A DNA stretch of 64,000 nucleotides from Flavobacterium hydrophilum (GTDB lineage Bacteria; Bacteroidota; Bacteroidia; Flavobacteriales; Flavobacteriaceae). Position 1 is the first letter of the stretch; every line of letters begins with the position of its first letter. The stretch is from contig NZ_QJHL01000004.1 in the NCBI RefSeq assembly GCF_003202405.1, positions 496,001 through 560,000 on the forward strand, read 5' to 3'. The notes beneath the pieces are model-generated. The model did not search any database. It was not told where the DNA came from and worked only from the letters and a program-made list of their open reading frames with translations. Position numbers and translations under genes: made by a program. Of the stretch, positions 16,734 through 24,491 are shown piece by piece.

Positions 16734-18165
16734 ATTCAAAGCATATCAATATAGTATTGCGTTAAGTCTTTGTCTTGCTGCAGTGGGCTGTAAAGCCCCT
16801 GTAGCCGAGACTGCAACTGTAAGCACGCCTGTTCCGGAATCTTTTGGAACAGTTAAAACACTGGATACAGTCAATACGGCTTCCATGAAATGGAGAACAT
16901 TTTTTAAGGATCAAAATCTGATTGACTTAATTGATGCAGCCTTAAAAAACAATCAGGAGTTAAATATTACACTGCAGGAAATCGAAATTGCAAAAAATGA
17001 TATCCGTGTTAAAAAAGGCCTTTTACTGCCGTCTGCTGGTATACGTGCAGGAGCGGGAGTAGAAAAAGTAGGACGTTACACCAGTCAGGGTGCGGGTGAT
17101 GCTACAACAGAAATAAAACCGGGTATAGAAACTCCGGATCCGCTGGGTGATTTTACTATTGCTGCTTACGCCAACTGGGAAGTAGACATTTGGAAAAAAC
17201 TACGCAATTCTAAAAAAGCGGCAGTAAACCGTTATCTGGCAACTGTAGAAGGCAAAAACTTTGTGATTACCAACCTGATTGCTGAGGTAGCCGATTCCTA
17301 TTACGAATTATTGGCTTTAGACAGTCAGCTGGATATTGTAAAACAAACAATCGAATTGCAGACAAATGCTTTAGAAATCGTAAAAATTCAAAAACAGGCT
17401 GCCAGAGCAACGGAACTTGGTGTTCAGAAGTTTCAGGCTGAGGTTTTGACTTCAAAAAGTTTAGAGTTTGATATTCTTCAGAAAATTAAGGAGAACGAGA
17501 ATAAAATCAATTTCTTATTGGGAAGATATCCGCAGGAAGTGAAGAGAACCAACAGTAACTTTTTGACCTTATTGCCTGCAGAAGTAAACTCCGGAATTCC
17601 GTCTCAGTTACTGATGAACCGTCCTGATGTCAAACAAGCCGAATTAGAATTGGTTGCTGCCAAATTAGATGTAAAAGTAGCCCGTGCCGAATTCTATCCT
17701 TCGCTTGATATTTCGGCAGCTTTTGGTGTGCAGGCCTTTAAACCATCTTATTTATTTACGTTTCCGGAATCTATTTTGTACTCGCTGGCAGGAGATTTAG
17801 CGGCACCGCTGATTAACAGAAACGCTATCAAAGCAGAGTTTTCAAGTGCTAATGCGAGACAGCTTCAGGCATTGTACAATTACGACCGTACGATTTTGAA
17901 TGCGTATCTGGAAGTTTCGAATCAGCTTTCTAAAATTGATAATTTACAGAAAAGTTACGATTTAAAATCACAACAGGTTGATGCCTTAAATAAATCGATC
18001 GAAGTTTCGAATGACTTGTTTAAATCAGCAAGAGTAGATTATTTTGAAGTTTTGATGACACAGCGTGACGCTTTAGAATCAAAATTAGAATTGATAGATA
18101 CCAAAAAAGAACAGCTCAACGCAGCAGTTTATGTCTACAAAGACTTAGGCGGCGGCTGGAAATAA
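16726..18165 (+). CDS. RND efflux outer-membrane factor lipoprotein (OprM/TolC-like)
   Basis: The 479-residue protein forms the exit duct of the tripartite pump. ATG 16726 is chosen over an upstream TTG because it gives a clean lipoprotein signal (ALSLCLAAVGC, lipobox cysteine). Two OEP repeats follow, with the conserved WEVDIWKKLRNSKKAA turn, RPDVKQAELELVAAKLDVKVARAEFYPSL in the second half, and an end in YKDLGGGWK typical of NodT-type proteins. It is the third gene of the operon and is followed by a strong terminator. Confidence 0.94.
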   Translation: MYKFKAYQYSIALSLCLAAVGCKAPVAETATVSTPVPESFGTVKTLDTVNTASMKWRTFFKDQNLIDLIDAALKNNQELNITLQEIEIAKNDIRVKKGLLLPSAGIRAGAGVEKVGRYTSQGAGDATTEIKPGIETPDPLGDFTIAAYANWEVDIWKKLRNSKKAAVNRYLATVEGKNFVITNLIAEVADSYYELLALDSQLDIVKQTIELQTNALEIVKIQKQAARATELGVQKFQAEVLTSKSLEFDILQKIKENENKINFLLGRYPQEVKRTNSNFLTLLPAEVNSGIPSQLLMNRPDVKQAELELVAAKLDVKVARAEFYPSLDISAAFGVQAFKPSYLFTFPESILYSLAGDLAAPLINRNAIKAEFSSANARQLQALYNYDRTILNAYLEVSNQLSKIDNLQKSYDLKSQQVDALNKSIEVSNDLFKSARVDYFEVLMTQRDALESKLELIDTKKEQLNAAVYVYKDLGGGWK

Positions 18166-18196
18166 TATCATTTTTTTTATTAATAGTTGTAGGATT

Positions 18197-18234
18197 GAAC
18201 CTCCCGGAAAGTAAGTTTTCGGGAGGTTTTTTTG
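18197..18234 (+). terminator. Rho-independent terminator of the efflux operon
   Basis: The stem AACCTCCCG / CGGGAGGTT with a short loop is followed by seven T, 32 bp after the outer-membrane factor stop. Confidence 0.9.
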
Positions 18235-18397
18235 TTTGTGATTTGGGAGTGAGATGATTTTGTAATAATAAGATTGTTATATTAGCTGAAATAATATTTG
18301 GTATGTTTTAAATGACAGACCTCACTTAAATTGTGGATTGGAGCCATTTTATGGCTGGTATAACAAATTAGAGTTAATTGCAAATCAAAAGAACAAA

Positions 18398-19033
18398 ATG
18401 GGACAATCGAAGTTAGAAGTAGTAAATAAATCATTTGACAAATTAGTTAATAAATTAACCGAAAACTCAAGCGATAATTCAATATGGAATGTTTTAATTC
18501 CACTTCTAATTGGAGCCGGATTGACTTTACTAACCCAGTTTTTAATTGAGCTGTGGAAATCCAAAAAAGAAAGTAAGCTCAAAAAGCAAGAGCTCATTTC
18601 AAAAGCAAAAGCCAAAACTTATTTAATTGCTCAAATTATTAAAGATTTGGCAATGTTTAAAACACAAAAACAATATTACATACGAGCATACAGATTAGCG
18701 AAACAAAGGAATGATACTGAAGAGTACAAAGATAATTATCAGAAACATTATGATAAAGCTAATAATCTAAGATCTGTTGAAACAAAACTTGACGAATCAA
18801 TTGCAGAATATATTCAAATAGTGTCCGAGTATATTATTCTTACAAAAAGTAAAGAGAATTTTGAAGAATATTTTCAATTTCTCTTTAATTATAATCATCC
18901 AAAAGCATTAAAATTTGAAAATTGTAATAATGAAGATGAATTAATTGCCGAACATAGTATTGAGGAAAAGAGATTGAATGGGGAATATTTAAATTTAAAC
19001 CAAGCTCTTCATAATATTCAAGATTTAATGTAA
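18398..19033 (+). CDS. Single-TM coiled-coil hypothetical protein
   Basis: The 211-residue protein starts at ATG 18398; an upstream TTG at 18338 is less likely. It has one membrane helix (about residues 30-50, VLIPLLIGAGLTLLTQFLI), followed by a Lys/Glu-rich, probably coiled-coil cytoplasmic part. No family is recognised. It is more AT-rich than the efflux operon and lies in a patch with REP remnants, so it is probably accessory DNA. GGTAAC immediately after its stop (19036-19041) resembles the left core of the cassette repeats, but no matching upstream core was found. Confidence 0.6.
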   Translation: MGQSKLEVVNKSFDKLVNKLTENSSDNSIWNVLIPLLIGAGLTLLTQFLIELWKSKKESKLKKQELISKAKAKTYLIAQIIKDLAMFKTQKQYYIRAYRLAKQRNDTEEYKDNYQKHYDKANNLRSVETKLDESIAEYIQIVSEYIILTKSKENFEEYFQFLFNYNHPKALKFENCNNEDELIAEHSIEEKRLNGEYLNLNQALHNIQDLM

Positions 19034-19055
19034 TAGGTAACGCCATTAACTTAAT

Positions 19056-19131
19056 CGGATGCTAGTTTGCAACGAGTACCTGCATAAATTAAAAGAATGT
19101 TGGTAGCGTTTGCAACACGGCTAACTAAGAC
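19056..19131 (+). repeat. Diverged REP unit
   Basis: GATGCTAGTTTGCAACGAG and GTAGCGTTTGCAACACGG, followed by CTAACTAAGACAAG, align along the full REP sequence seen at 602-685 with scattered substitutions and a changed spacer. It is an older copy of the same family. Confidence 0.75.
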
Positions 19132-19161
19132 AAGTAGTCATCATAAACATAAAATATAATT

Positions 19162-19602
19162 ATGACAAGAATAGAAATTAGATATTCAAAAACTTTCCTG
19201 AAAGGAATCATTTTGGTTCTTTTCGTTACACTTATAATTACAAATTATTTCGTTTACTTTTCAGATAAGTTTGACGATAAACCATTCTTGAAGTACGCAT
19301 ACATACTCATAAATCTTTATCTTATTTATGTTTTGTATAAAAACTCATTTCAACTAATCAAAAATAAACCAATTATCATTTTAACAAATGAATCTATTGA
19401 AATTAGTGAAGGCAAAAACCTTACAACATATAACTGGACAGAAATAAATAGTTTCAGAATTGAGAACGATAAAAATGATACGAAAGGAAACTATCTTATT
19501 TTAGAAACCAGTTCATTAACAAAAACGATAAATTTAAATTGGCTTGAAAAATCTCCCAAACAAATTATTGAACTTATTAATAATTACAAAAAACAGATTT
19601 AA
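19162..19602 (+). CDS. Small membrane protein with PH-like cytosolic domain
   Basis: The 146-residue protein has two membrane helices (about residues 13-32 and 43-60, the latter KYAYILINLYLIYVLYKNSF). A soluble C-terminal half (residues 70-146) has strands ending in YNWTEINSFRI and LNWLEKSPKQIIELINNYKK, the pattern of small bacterial PH-like domain proteins. No catalytic motif is present. It is wedged between a diverged REP and a decayed RAYT fragment, so it was probably carried into this spot. The domain call is tentative. Confidence 0.6.
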   Translation: MTRIEIRYSKTFLKGIILVLFVTLIITNYFVYFSDKFDDKPFLKYAYILINLYLIYVLYKNSFQLIKNKPIIILTNESIEISEGKNLTTYNWTEINSFRIENDKNDTKGNYLILETSSLTKTINLNWLEKSPKQIIELINNYKKQI

Positions 19603-19609
19603 TTAAGTT

Positions 19610-19716
19610 CCTGTTGAGGCTCAAATTGTTTTCACGAATTTGATTATATTAACAGCAGTTATAGAAATTACGAAGAAGATAATACTTGTAATGTTTCATT
19701 TGAGCCATTGTGGTAA
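19610..19716 (+). pseudogene. Decayed REP-associated transposase C-terminus
   Basis: The translation PVEAQIVF, then after a one-base deletion HEFDYINSSYRNYEEDNT and ending in PLW-stop, matches the end of the intact transposase (PVEAEIVFHERDYVNSSYRN...QLW). Only about 35 codons remain and they are frameshifted. It is oriented opposite to the intact copy and sits next to REP remnants on both sides of the neighbouring gene. Confidence 0.85.
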
Positions 19717-19720
19717 ATGA

Positions 19721-19743
19721 ACCGCGTTGCAAACGAGCACCAG
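19721..19743 (-). repeat. Collapsed REP remnant
   Basis: CGCGTTGCAAACGAGCACCAG fuses the two ends of an inverted REP through their common GTTGCAAACG, as expected from a deletion between the two half-palindromes. It marks the right edge of the REP-scarred patch. Confidence 0.7.
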
Positions 19744-19795
19744 ATTATAAATATAAATATTACCAATAACTTAATAAATAATTAAAACTAAATCA

Positions 19796-20566
19796 ATGAT
19801 TAAAAACTTTACTATTACAGCTTTGCTTTTAATGAGCAGTGTTTCCTTTTCACAAGTAACTTTCGAACAATCCTACACAATTGCCCAAGACGAAGGTGGG
19901 GATCAAACCTATTTTTTTAATACAGAAACAGGTTCTTATCATTATGCGTTTGATGAAAATAATGTTTTGAAAATATATACTGATAGTCATACCGTTTTTG
20001 CGACCATAAATCTGCCTGTCGATGCAGGATATTCAGTAAACAACCTTTATTTATTCAGTGATAAGTTATTTAATTCTGATAATCTTATTGAATTCTTACT
20101 TGTAACCAGTTCAAATTCATCTGGAACCTATAAAATGAGACTCTTAAATCAAAACGGAACTGTTCTGCAAGAATTAGGAGATAAAAATGAAGCCTTAATA
20201 GTGAAAACAGTATCCAATAATTATAAATTAATAACTGAAAAGGGGTATTCAGTTTCCAATTCCTATTTTACTGCAAAAGATGTTTACGCATTGACAGGGA
20301 CTTTAGGAACAAATCAGGCAAATATGCTTTCAAAAAAATCTATTGCTTATCCTAATCCTGTAAAAGATATATTAAACGTTACAAATCCTTCAAATAAAAC
20401 GGAAAATACTGACATAAAGATTTATTCTACTACTGGGAAATTAGTTTTAGAAAAAAATATCTCTAATGAAAAAGAAGATTTTATAAAATTAGATGTTTCG
20501 GCTCTGCAATCTGGAGTGTATGTTTACAGAATCAACGAACTAAACAGTAAATTCATAAAGGAATAG
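19796..20566 (+). CDS. Secreted protein with type IX secretion type A sorting domain
   Basis: The 256-residue protein has a Sec signal peptide (MIKNFTITALLLMSSVSFS) and a beta-rich middle of unknown function. Its C-terminal T9SS sorting domain of about 75 residues has YPNPVKDILNV, then IYSTTGKLVLE and ALQSGVYVYRI, ending in FIKE. Such proteins cross the outer membrane through the type IX system and are anchored or released. The middle part has no recognised enzyme domain. A terminator follows. Confidence 0.88.
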   Translation: MIKNFTITALLLMSSVSFSQVTFEQSYTIAQDEGGDQTYFFNTETGSYHYAFDENNVLKIYTDSHTVFATINLPVDAGYSVNNLYLFSDKLFNSDNLIEFLLVTSSNSSGTYKMRLLNQNGTVLQELGDKNEALIVKTVSNNYKLITEKGYSVSNSYFTAKDVYALTGTLGTNQANMLSKKSIAYPNPVKDILNVTNPSNKTENTDIKIYSTTGKLVLEKNISNEKEDFIKLDVSALQSGVYVYRINELNSKFIKE

Positions 20567-20672
20567 TGAAAATTGATCATACTTATCTTTACTGATTTGA
20601 ATCTGTTTTTTTTAAATGAATAAGATAAAGATTTTTAAATTTTTCAAAAAATAATATTGAAAAAATAACGAT

Positions 20673-20716
20673 AAAAACAGCCTCATTTGAAGAATTTAAA
20701 TGAGGCTGTTTTTATT
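20673..20716. terminator. Strong, potentially bidirectional terminator
   Basis: AAAAACAGCCTCATTT and AAATGAGGCTGTTTTT form a long stem flanked by A and T runs, about 110 bp after the T9SS gene stop. Confidence 0.85.
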
Positions 20717-20791
20717 TAAAAAACCGGTGTATAAATAAAAAACATAATTTAGTGTCAGTAATGTGTTGACAATAAAATAAAAACTAAAAAT

Positions 20792-21145
20792 ATGGACCAT
20801 CAGATTCAAAATTTAATAAAAAAAGCATATTCAGCTTTTAATACCAGAGATATTGATACGGCACTTTCGACTTTCCATCCGGATGTAGAATGGCCAAAAG
20901 CTTTTGAAGGTGGTTACATTCAAGGTCATGAGGAAATTCGAAAATACTGGACAAGACAATGGGCGGAAATAAATCCAAATGTTGAGCCTGTTGAAATAAT
21001 TGAGAGAGCAAACGGAACAGTTGAGGTTGCAATTCTTCAAATTGTACTTGATTTGCAGGGAAATGAAATGTTTAATGGTGTTGTAAAACATATTTTTGTT
21101 GTTCAGGATGGTTTGTTGCGAAGAATGGATATTGAGCTGAATTAA
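20792..21145 (+). CDS. SnoaL-like (NTF2 superfamily) protein
   Basis: The 117-residue protein has the NTF2/SnoaL cone fold pattern: N-terminal helix LIKKAYSAFNTRDIDTALST, then FHPDVEWP, a GHEEIRKYWTRQW helix and C-terminal strands ending in RRMDIEL. These proteins are small isomerases, hydrolases or ligand binders; the substrate cannot be told from sequence. It appears to be a single gene. Confidence 0.88.
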   Translation: MDHQIQNLIKKAYSAFNTRDIDTALSTFHPDVEWPKAFEGGYIQGHEEIRKYWTRQWAEINPNVEPVEIIERANGTVEVAILQIVLDLQGNEMFNGVVKHIFVVQDGLLRRMDIELN

Positions 21146-21199
21146 ATTTATTATTTCAGTGAATATTGATTCATAGATAAATGATTGAAAAGCCAGAAA

Positions 21200-21655
21200 A
21201 TGAAATACCTAATTATTCCTTATATAGCTTTAGGACTCGTTTTGTCACTAGCAATTGGTATTGAATACCATTGTGAAGGTCCCGAAATGTTTCCGGATTA
21301 TTATGGCAGCCCATTTGTATTTAAACAAAAATCATTAGGAAGTTCTATGGAATATTTTTACAGCATTTCAGGAGTTTTACTAAATGTTGTGATTTGGAGT
21401 TTAGCTCTTTTTATCATCCACGCAGGTGTAAAAAACCTCATCAGAAAAATGAGCAGACCAAAATGGATTCGTTTCTCATACAATATACTAATTGGCTTTC
21501 TGATTGTCTTTACTACTTTGAATATCTGGATAGACTCCGTAATGATTGGACGCGGATTTGAAGAGGGACAAAATTATTGGTATTGGAACATAGATAAAGA
21601 AGCGCAGGACTGGGGAATGTCCTGTGAAGGTAAAGTAATACTTTTTAGAGAATAG
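21200..21655 (+). CDS. Three-TM membrane protein, unknown
   Basis: The protein has 151 residues from ATG 21200; an upstream TTG at 21185 is less likely. Three membrane helices are predicted by eye (residues 2-20, about 55-76 and 90-112). The segment between helices 1 and 2 carries a CEGPEMFPDYYGSPF loop, and a C-terminal soluble tail contains NYWYWNIDKEAQDWG. I do not recognise the family and found no catalytic motif. The 79 bp to the convergent gene at 21735 hold no clear terminator. Confidence 0.65.
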   Translation: MKYLIIPYIALGLVLSLAIGIEYHCEGPEMFPDYYGSPFVFKQKSLGSSMEYFYSISGVLLNVVIWSLALFIIHAGVKNLIRKMSRPKWIRFSYNILIGFLIVFTTLNIWIDSVMIGRGFEEGQNYWYWNIDKEAQDWGMSCEGKVILFRE

Positions 21656-21734
21656 AATTAGTAATCAGATTTGGTTGGCAGGTTGAAAAAAGATTTAAGA
21701 AGTGCAAAAGCATAGATATAAAAACAGCACAAAT

Positions 21735-21950
21735 TTAATCTTCCCAACCACAAAGTGTAAGACCATAAGCTTGTGCCTGTTTAATAGTGACTTTTGTAAT
21801 TTCATGCCTGCAGGCAGTTAATCCCCGGCAGTTTTCCTTATAATGATATTTTTTTGCACCGGTTGGACCACATATATACACATTGTTCTCTAAAGGCTGA
21901 AAAGAAGAAAGCGAAACAAACAGCAGGAGTAATAATAAACGATATTTCAT
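21735..21950 (-). CDS. Small secreted cysteine protein
   Basis: The 71-residue protein has a short signal peptide (MKYRLLLLLLFVSLSSFQ). The mature part of about 50 residues has the pattern YHxxxxCRGLxxCxHEI...ALxLCGWED-like, here KYHYKENCRGLTACRHEI and LTLCGWED. Four cysteines and a conserved-looking GWED end suggest a compact disulfide or metal-binding domain. I recall similar small proteins in other Bacteroidota but cannot name a function. It starts 12 bp after the upstream lipoprotein gene stops, so the two are probably co-transcribed. Confidence 0.7.
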   Translation of the reverse strand: MKYRLLLLLLFVSLSSFQPLENNVYICGPTGAKKYHYKENCRGLTACRHEITKVTIKQAQAYGLTLCGWED

Positions 21951-21962
21951 TCGAGGCGTTAT

Positions 21963-22373
21963 TTATTTGACAATTAAATGATATTCATTTCTTTTTTTAT
22001 CAATGGCTTTTAATTTTCCATAAGCAATCCATTCAGTATTGATTTCAATTTCTCCAAGGCTGTCGTTGATTAAAATTCCGGCACCGTATTTTCCTTCAAC
22101 ATTTATATTACCAAAAACCGAATCACCTTTTGCGTTTATTCCTTTTACATCATAATTGTATTCATAATGTTGGGAATATCCTGTTCTGTATTCATATTGA
22201 TAGGTTTTATCAACATGATACGTTTTGGCTTCTTCGGGTGTAATTGTTTTGCGGTCGTCAGCGGTAATTACTTTTTTGTAAAAGGAATTAATTTGTGGTG
22301 GAGGCGGAGCAGATGCTTTTTTACAGGAAAGTGTTGCAAGTACAATAAATAATATTAAGTAGTTTTTTAGCAT
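21963..22373 (-). CDS. Hypothetical lipoprotein
   Basis: The protein has 136 residues from ATG 22373; an upstream TTG at 22379 is less likely. It has a lipoprotein signal with lipobox TLSC at about residue 17, then a proline-rich linker (APPPPQ). A beta-rich domain contains YQYEYRTGYSQHYEYNYDVKG, and the protein ends in a polar region. No known family was recognised. It shares an operon with the small secreted protein just downstream. Confidence 0.7.
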   Translation of the reverse strand: MLKNYLILFIVLATLSCKKASAPPPPQINSFYKKVITADDRKTITPEEAKTYHVDKTYQYEYRTGYSQHYEYNYDVKGINAKGDSVFGNINVEGKYGAGILINDSLGEIEINTEWIAYGKLKAIDKKRNEYHLIVK

Positions 22374-22430
22374 AAGCAATACATTTTAGAAGATCAAACT
22401 TAAATTATTATTTAATGTTAAATGAATAAT

Positions 22431-23486
22431 TTATTCAGTTTCGTAAAGTGCTGCTGTTTCTAATAATTCCTTTTCAAATTCATAAATATCGTCAATGCAT
22501 GAGATTGATAATTTGGTTTCGCTTTTATTTTGATTGAATAAACTAATATACTTTTTCCCTCCATTTAAATGTAATCTGCATAAAGGTTTACGATTGTTAT
22601 CATCCAGGAGGATTCCAAAATAAGATTGTGTATCACGGTGAACAATTCTGTTTGTTGGAAGTTTTCGTCTTAAGATTGCAACCACAATTCTGAAACCTTC
22701 AAGTTCTTCTTCAGTTGTAATGATTTTATTTTCTTCTTCAATAGTTACAATTTCTTCGTCCTGTTGTTTGATTGTTTCCTTTGTAAGTGCCGCATTAAGA
22801 CGGTCATTAATTTTTTCGCTGATAAATTGATTTAGTGATTTCTGAACTAAGTCTTTAAATTCATCGACTACCTTTTCAGTCAGTCTTCCTGTATATACTT
22901 TATTGGCAAAAAACCGGGTAAAATCATTCGAAGGATTTTCAAGTTCAGCATTGATTTGTTTCTTAATTTCTTTAATGTATTTTAAAGAGCTGGCATTACT
23001 TACAATGTTATCTACATTGAAATTAGATTTGTGGAATTTGGTAATTTCATTAATCGTATTTTCTTTAAGATTGGTGATGTCAAATTCCAAAAATGGTTTT
23101 TCATCCATTTTATTCGGAGCATCCAAATCAGTAAAAAACTGATAATTGATTCCGTTTGTTAAAAGCGCAAATCGGGTCTTGGTAACATGAAAGTAACGGA
23201 ATAACTGCGAATTATGAATGGTTAGTTTTTCTTTCCAGCTTTTACATTCTACAATAATGATTGGTTCTCCGTTCTGAAAAATAGCATAATCTACCTTTTC
23301 TCCTTTTTTCAAACCTAAATCTGCCGTGAATTCAGGGACTACTTCAAGCGGATTAAAAGCGTCATATCCGAGAACGTGTATAAACGGCAAAACAAAAGCA
23401 TGTTTGGTAGATTCTTCTGTTTCAATTTTGTTTTTTAGCTGATTGATTTTATCGGCTAATGATTTTAGTTGAATATTGATTTCCAT
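22431..23486 (-). CDS. HsdR N-terminal-type (PD-(D/E)xK) restriction nuclease-like protein
   Basis: The 351-residue protein has an N-terminal nuclease-like core: ALVLP-type helix (HAFVLPFIHVLGYD), FNPLEVVPEFTADLG, then KGEKVDYAIFQNGEPIIIVECKSW. This gives the D-x(n)-E-x-K signature of the type I HsdR nuclease domain (D of VDYAI, E-C-K of VECK). The remaining 200 residues include a Glu-rich linker and a C-terminal domain of unknown role. There are no helicase motifs and no methylase or specificity subunit nearby, so this is a solitary nuclease-like protein, a type common among predicted type IV enzymes and accessory genes. DNA cleavage is inferred only from the motif. Confidence 0.82.
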   Translation of the reverse strand: MEINIQLKSLADKINQLKNKIETEESTKHAFVLPFIHVLGYDAFNPLEVVPEFTADLGLKKGEKVDYAIFQNGEPIIIVECKSWKEKLTIHNSQLFRYFHVTKTRFALLTNGINYQFFTDLDAPNKMDEKPFLEFDITNLKENTINEITKFHKSNFNVDNIVSNASSLKYIKEIKKQINAELENPSNDFTRFFANKVYTGRLTEKVVDEFKDLVQKSLNQFISEKINDRLNAALTKETIKQQDEEIVTIEEENKIITTEEELEGFRIVVAILRRKLPTNRIVHRDTQSYFGILLDDNNRKPLCRLHLNGGKKYISLFNQNKSETKLSISCIDDIYEFEKELLETAALYETE

Positions 23487-23510
23487 GGTTGTTGGTTTAA
23501 ATTAATGATT

Positions 23511-23518
23511 CAAATGTA
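23511..23518 (-). promoter_or_regulatory. Promoter -7 box of the nuclease-like gene
   Basis: TACATTTG on the minus strand fits TAnnTTTG and lies 24 bp upstream of ATG 23486. It indicates that the nuclease gene is transcribed separately from the compact operon upstream. Confidence 0.5.
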
Positions 23519-23587
23519 GAGGCAATTAAAATCAGTATTTTATGGAAATCCGTAAAAGCTGATTGTAAAATTTTAATTAAAATCGAT

Positions 23588-24487
23588 TCAGGATTTCTTT
23601 TCTAATATGAAATCCTTGATAATTTTTTCCATGTTTGAAGGCAGATCAGCATTTTTAATTTCAAAATGTTTGATTTTCATTTCGGTAAACCATTTTGTCC
23701 AATAGGCTTTTATTACTTTTTCTTCATAAGGATTATTTTGGTTCGGATTAATTCCTAAAACCAAAACTTCCAGATTAGATAAATCATCGCTGGCTTTAAT
23801 AAAACCAAAATTCTTTTCATTGAAATTTTTCTCCCAGTCTTTGGTATTTAAATTATTTTTTCGAATCCATTCGGGAGTAATGTAGGATGTCCGGTTTTCT
23901 TCTTTCATTATCGTATTGTCATAAAACAGGTAGCCATCCGTCAGTATAACAAGAATATTTCGATCATCGTTTTCTATGCATTGATCTTTTACTTTAGTAT
24001 CAAAAAAACTCCAGATGTCAGAGCCGACAAAGTTGTTATCCTTTATAGCAGATTCATATATTTTTGAAGTCTGTGAAGCATAATTTGCATTGATGGAATT
24101 CAGTAAATCCTTTGAAGCGTTATTTTTATCAATAACAATTTTTAACTTCTGTGAAATTGAATTGACATCAGGATCTTTGGGTTCAGGATTAAAAAATAAT
24201 TGCATTTTATCATCAATCTGCCTTATCCTTTTTGATTTTAAATGCTCTGTAAAAGCTTCTGAAACCGATTTTATATATCCTAAATCTCTTTGATAGTATT
24301 CCATAGTTGGGTTAGGATTTTTCTGGATGCTAATTCTGTCTGATAAATCAAGTAGTATACTAATATTATAATTTTCGGATTTAGTATTTTTAGAGCTAAC
24401 TTCTTCTTTGCCTTCAGGTTCTTGTTTGCATGAAAATGTCAAAATGAGTAATGATGATATGGTAAATATTTTTAGAATAGTATTCAT
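23588..24487 (-). CDS. VWA-like lipoprotein
   Basis: The protein has 299 residues from ATG 24487. The lipobox is LTFSC at about residue 20. The rest resembles a von Willebrand A-type fold: a first strand with SILLDLSDRIS (a DxSxx-S-like MIDAS), a central strand NILVILTDGYLFYDN, and LEVLVLGINP near the end. VWA domains bind metal and protein partners. Together with TerB and a membrane coiled-coil protein upstream in the same operon, this recalls the TerB-TerY logic of tellurite/stress modules, although here the VWA protein is exported. It starts 4 bp after the upstream stop. The domain call is moderately secure. Confidence 0.75.
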   Translation of the reverse strand: MNTILKIFTISSLLILTFSCKQEPEGKEEVSSKNTKSENYNISILLDLSDRISIQKNPNPTMEYYQRDLGYIKSVSEAFTEHLKSKRIRQIDDKMQLFFNPEPKDPDVNSISQKLKIVIDKNNASKDLLNSINANYASQTSKIYESAIKDNNFVGSDIWSFFDTKVKDQCIENDDRNILVILTDGYLFYDNTIMKEENRTSYITPEWIRKNNLNTKDWEKNFNEKNFGFIKASDDLSNLEVLVLGINPNQNNPYEEKVIKAYWTKWFTEMKIKHFEIKNADLPSNMEKIIKDFILEKKS

Positions 24488-24491
24488 AAGA

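Noticed and set aside
18235-19041. A further cassette around the 211-residue gene
   Set aside because: GGTAAC follows its stop, but no GTTACC core or right repeat arm was found upstream of its start, so a matching pair of cores is missing.
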